Positions 6,496-8,316 of a stretch of 8,316 bases of DNA are shown here, piece after piece. Each line of letters opens with the position of its first letter. Positions within the stretch are counted from its first letter, which is position 1. The notes under the pieces were generated by a model. The model was not told where the DNA came from, did not search any database, and worked only from the letters and a program-made list of their open reading frames with translations. A program made the position numbers and the translations under genes. The stretch comes from Paraclostridium ghonii (GTDB lineage Bacteria > Bacillota > Clostridia > Peptostreptococcales > Peptostreptococcaceae): the NCBI RefSeq assembly GCF_023653455.1, contig NZ_JAKEDR010000159.1, forward strand, positions 1-8,316, given 5' to 3'.

Positions 6496-6846
6496 TCATA
6501 ATAGATTAGTTAATATAATTGTATCATTTTTAAATGCAACATTATAGTCAGCTAATATAACTAAAGCTTGATGAAGACCAACACTTGAAATTACTCCCAT
6601 ACCTTCAAAAAATGAAATATTAGCTATTCCAGCCAACATAGGTGCAAAACCTACAGAGCCCATAAAAGCTGAATCAGCACTTTTGCTTCTAAGACTATAC
6701 TTACATCGATTTCTATCGCTATCTTTTATGTTTGCGTTATGAAGAACTTTCAAACCTTTTACAATTCTTTTATCAGTTATAGTAATTTTATTTTCTCTAT
6801 TTTTTAAAGCAAAATCTAACTTAGCCTTTGTATCTGCCGTATACAT
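6496..6846 (-). CDS. Small hypothetical protein with a hydrophobic centre
   Basis: I do not recognise this 116-residue protein. The N-terminal part (1-55) is charged and lysine/arginine-rich, with a short strand-like NKITITDKRIVKG at 19-31. Residues 59-79 and 81-98 are small-residue and glycine-rich hydrophobic stretches that could be one or two membrane segments or a glycine-zipper hairpin. The tail (99-116) alternates polar and hydrophobic residues ending in DTIILTNLL. This layout (charged start, glycine-rich middle, strand-like end) resembles small hypothetical membrane proteins of Firmicutes, but I cannot name a family. The gene is supported by AAAGGA (6855-6860 on the plus strand) eight bases before the ATG, by a length of 116 codons in AT-rich DNA, and by lying in its own gap rather than opposite another gene. 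It converges with metH and diverges from alkD. No signal peptide is visible. Confidence 0.6.
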   Translation of the reverse strand: MYTADTKAKLDFALKNRENKITITDKRIVKGLKVLHNANIKDSDRNRCKYSLRSKSADSAFMGSVGFAPMLAGIANISFFEGMGVISSVGLHQALVILADYNVAFKNDTIILTNLL

Positions 6847-6883
6847 AAAAATTTTCCTTTCTAAATTATATAATTACAGTAAT

Positions 6884-6908
6884 ATTATAGCATGAATATA
6901 TATGTCAA
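6884..6908 (-). promoter_or_regulatory. Possible promoter of the minus-strand gene
   Basis: Read on the minus strand, TTGACA (6908 to 6903) and TATAAT (6889 to 6884) are both perfect hexamers, 38 bases or more before the start codon. Only 13 bases separate them, well short of the usual 16-18, so they may not work as a pair. The TATAAT could act alone with a weaker -35. Confidence 0.3.
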
Positions 6909-6983
6909 TTAATAAGTAAATATTAAAAGTTAAAATAAGCCAATATAATTTTGTAAAAAATTCGTTAAGTTAGATTATTAGTA

Positions 6984-6989
6984 TATAAT
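6984..6989 (+). promoter_or_regulatory. Possible -10 element of alkD
   Basis: A perfect TATAAT lies about 40 bases before the alkD start codon. The matching -35 position (6961-6966, TTCGTT) is poor, so promoter strength is uncertain. The 182-base divergent gap between the minus-strand gene and alkD shows no other recognisable element. Confidence 0.35.
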
Positions 6990-7028
6990 ATTATTTATAA
7001 ATAAGAAATTAAATTAAGAGAGGTAGCT

Positions 7029-7676
7029 ATGGATATAATAGATATATTTAAGGAAAATAAAAATCAAGAAAATGCATTATATATGAAAAAATATATGAAC
7101 AATAAATTTGAATTTTTAGGTATAAAAAGTCCTAAAAGAAAAGAACTTCAGAAAGATTTTTTAAAACAAATAGATAAAAAATCATCAATAGATAAAGAAT
7201 TAGTAAGAACGTTATGGAATCAAGAATATAGAGAATATCAATACCTTGCTATAGACTACTTAGTTAAAAAGAAAAAACAATTAGAAAAAGAAGATATATT
7301 ATTTATAAAAGGATTAATAAATAATAAGTCTTGGTGGGATAGTGTAGATATTTTAGCAGCTCATTTACTGGGAGAAATATGTAAAATGTATCCAGAATTA
7401 GTAGAAGAATATATACATAGTTGGAGTAAAGATGAAAATATTTGGATTAGAAGAAGCGCTATATTATATCAATTAAAATATAAAGATAAACTAGATACAG
7501 AAACTCTTAGGATTATAATAAATGATAATATCCAAGATGATGACTTTTTTATAAAAAAAGCAATAGGATGGATATTAAGAGAATATTCAAAGACTAATAA
7601 AAATTGGGTTTTAAAGTTTATAAATGAAAATCAGTTGAGTAATTTAAGTATGAAAGAAGCTATAAAATATATATAA
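7029..7676 (+). CDS. alkD: AlkD-family DNA-alkylpurine glycosylase (HEAT-like repeats)
   Basis: This 215-residue soluble, all-helical protein belongs to the AlkD DNA alkylation repair family (DNA_alkylation domain). AlkD enzymes excise N3- and N7-alkylated purines without flipping the base and start base excision repair. The family's functional residues, as known for Bacillus cereus AlkD, all appear at a constant offset of six: W103 and D107 in KSWWDSVD (Trp109, Asp113), R142 in WIRRSAILYQ (Arg148) and W181 in KKAIGWILREYSKT (Trp187). The helical repeats run through the whole chain, and the length is close to the 237 residues of the Bacillus enzyme. GAGAGG five bases before the ATG fixes the start. 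The gene appears monocistronic: divergent from the small minus-strand gene and closed by its own terminator. AlkC and other HEAT-like glycosylases are related alternatives, but the residue set favours AlkD. Confidence 0.93.
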   Translation: MDIIDIFKENKNQENALYMKKYMNNKFEFLGIKSPKRKELQKDFLKQIDKKSSIDKELVRTLWNQEYREYQYLAIDYLVKKKKQLEKEDILFIKGLINNKSWWDSVDILAAHLLGEICKMYPELVEEYIHSWSKDENIWIRRSAILYQLKYKDKLDTETLRIIINDNIQDDDFFIKKAIGWILREYSKTNKNWVLKFINENQLSNLSMKEAIKYI

Positions 7677-7691
7677 TGGTTTTAAAAAGTT

Positions 7692-7727
7692 AGAAATAAT
7701 ATTTACCTAAATATTATTTCTTTTTTT
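7692..7727 (+). terminator. Intrinsic terminator of alkD
   Basis: A perfect 13-bp stem (7692-7704 with 7709-7721) closes a four-base loop, ACCT, and runs into seven T (7721-7727). It starts 16 bases after the alkD stop codon. Confidence 0.9.
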
Positions 7728-7742
7728 GTAAAAATACCTAAA

Positions 7743-7761
7743 GTTATTGAAAATCATTATC
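7743..7761. promoter_or_regulatory. Fur box overlapping the DUF2325 gene promoter
   Basis: The 19 bases match the classical Fur box GATAATGATAATCATTATC at 16 positions. The 7-1-7 core TGAAAATCATTATCA (7748-7762) has one mismatch to TGATAATnATTATCA. It covers the -35 and part of the spacer of the promoter, the right place for iron-dependent repression. Fur binding is inferred. Confidence 0.7.
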
Positions 7762-7775
7762 AAGAATGCTACTAT
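7747..7775 (+). promoter_or_regulatory. Promoter of the DUF2325 gene
   Basis: TTGAAA (7747-7752) and TACTAT (7770-7775) are separated by 17 bases. Each differs from consensus by one or two bases. The inferred start near 7782 precedes the chosen start codon by about 50 bases, and the -35 lies inside the Fur box. Confidence 0.6.
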
Positions 7776-7833
7776 TTAAATATGTGAAAATTAAAATCAA
7801 ATGAAAATTAATATTAGAAAAGAAGGTGAATTC

Positions 7834-8157
7834 ATGAGTGTATTAGTTTTGGGTGGGCATGAATGCATGGAAAAAGATTATAAAGAAATTTTACGTGAAA
7901 AAGGATACAGGACAAAAATATATACAAAAATGCCATCGGGATTAAAAAAAAGAATTGGAAATCCTGATGCTATAGTATTATTGATGGCTACAATATCTCA
8001 TAGTATGGCAGGAGTTGCTATAAGGGATGCAAAAAAGAAAAGAATACCTATTATAAAAGTAAAAAACAGCAGTAAAGAAGCATTTTGTGATTGTATAAAA
8101 GACATTGATAAATGTATAGGGGACTGTAGTAACTGTAAATTAAACTATATAAGCTAG
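7834..8157 (+). CDS. Small cysteine-rich DUF2325 protein, probably iron-regulated
   Basis: This 107-residue cytoplasmic protein fits the DUF2325 family, whose biochemical role is not known to me. Seen here: an N-terminal strand and glycine motif MSVLVLGGHE with H9; GLKKRIGNPDAIVLL at 36-50; ISHSMAG with H56; a basic RDAKKKRIPIIKVKNSS at 64-80. The layout suggests a small alpha/beta Rossmann-like fold. The C-terminal end is rich in cysteine: C85-x-C87-x6-C94-x3-C98-x2-C101, a possible metal or Fe-S site. A start at 7834 is preferred because AGAAGGTG (7821-7828) lies five bases before it; an in-frame ATG at 7801 has no ribosome binding site. The gene stands alone between two terminators. The Fur box in its promoter suggests expression under iron limitation, so a role in iron or metal handling is plausible but unproven. 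Confidence 0.82.
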   Translation: MSVLVLGGHECMEKDYKEILREKGYRTKIYTKMPSGLKKRIGNPDAIVLLMATISHSMAGVAIRDAKKKRIPIIKVKNSSKEAFCDCIKDIDKCIGDCSNCKLNYIS

Positions 8158-8179
8158 TCTGCATTTAACACAGTAAAAG

Positions 8180-8223
8180 AATCCATTATTCTATTTGCAA
8201 TAAATAAAATAATGGATTTTTTT
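8180..8223 (+). terminator. Intrinsic terminator of the DUF2325 gene
   Basis: An 11-bp stem (8180-8190 with 8208-8218) extends after one mismatch through 8192-8196 with 8202-8206 to a five-base loop. It is followed by a run of seven T (8217-8223). It begins 22 bases after the stop codon. Confidence 0.88.
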
Positions 8224-8316
8224 AGATTTTATTAAAAACTTTAGAAAATCTTTAGATTTATATACAGATTATCTTAAAAAATTAAGGCTAATATATAATT
8301 GTAATAAAGATAGTAA
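8221..8316. other. AT-rich end of window with short repeats and a possible promoter
   Basis: TTTAGA occurs three times (8221, 8240, 8251). AAATCT-TT-AGATTT (8246-8259) and AGAT-T-ATCT (8266-8274) are short palindromes. A perfect TATAAT at 8294-8299 may belong to a promoter for a gene beyond the window, though no good -35 is seen. The palindromes lie where an operator could be, but they are short and AT-rich. Confidence 0.3.

Noticed and set aside
7741..7755. CodY-like match beside the Fur box
   Set aside because: It matches only 11 of 15 positions and shares its bases with a much better Fur-box match.
7801..7833. Start of the DUF2325 gene at ATG 7801
   Set aside because: No Shine-Dalgarno sequence precedes it, and the family's conserved N-terminal strand begins right at the 7834 start, which has one.
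1..8316. Mobile element, CRISPR array, toxin-antitoxin or defence system
   Set aside because: I found no transposase, integrase, nuclease cassette, spaced direct repeats or terminal inverted repeats. Metal-dependent peptidases like the first gene can accompany restriction loci, but no such neighbours are present.

Overview
The window is very AT-rich, gene-dense, low-GC Firmicute DNA. Strong Shine-Dalgarno sites, AT-rich T-tailed hairpins, a T-box leader, CodY-like and Fur-like sites and a split cobalamin-dependent methionine synthase point to an anaerobic Clostridia species. The gene set fits Peptostreptococcaceae (Clostridioides-like), but that placement is inferred from gene style and memory, not from a search.

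Layout: 1-255 is an AT-rich leader with an extended -10 promoter for a YgjP/SprT-like zinc metallopeptidase gene (256-969). Positions 961-1367 hold a near-perfect CodY box, a sigma-A-type promoter and a complete T-box leader whose specifier codon reads AUG (methionine). Then follow four co-directional genes with no clear terminator between them: an NhaC-family transporter (1368-2681, predicted methionine importer MetT), luxS (2803-3258), a free-standing methionine synthase reactivation-domain protein (3260-3958) and a metH lacking that domain (3948-6332). A long hairpin lies between metH and a convergent small gene of unknown function on the minus strand (6496-6846). Divergent from that gene is an AlkD-type DNA glycosylase gene (7029-7676) ending in a perfect 13-bp terminator. 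The last gene encodes a small cysteine-rich DUF2325 protein (7834-8157). Its promoter carries a strong Fur-box match, and a terminator follows the gene. The final ~90 bases hold repeats and perhaps a promoter for a gene outside the window.

How the genes work together: the central cluster looks like a methionine acquisition and recycling operon. MetT would import methionine. LuxS splits S-ribosylhomocysteine into homocysteine and the AI-2 precursor. MetH remethylates homocysteine using methyl-tetrahydrofolate and cobalamin, and the separate reactivation protein would rescue oxidised cobalamin with SAM. The T-box would open the operon when tRNA-Met is uncharged, and the CodY-like sites suggest an added global nutritional control. 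The SAH nucleosidase and MetF that complete the cycle are not in the window. The flanking genes (peptidase, AlkD, DUF2325) look functionally unrelated. I see no phage, transposon, CRISPR array, tRNA or rRNA.
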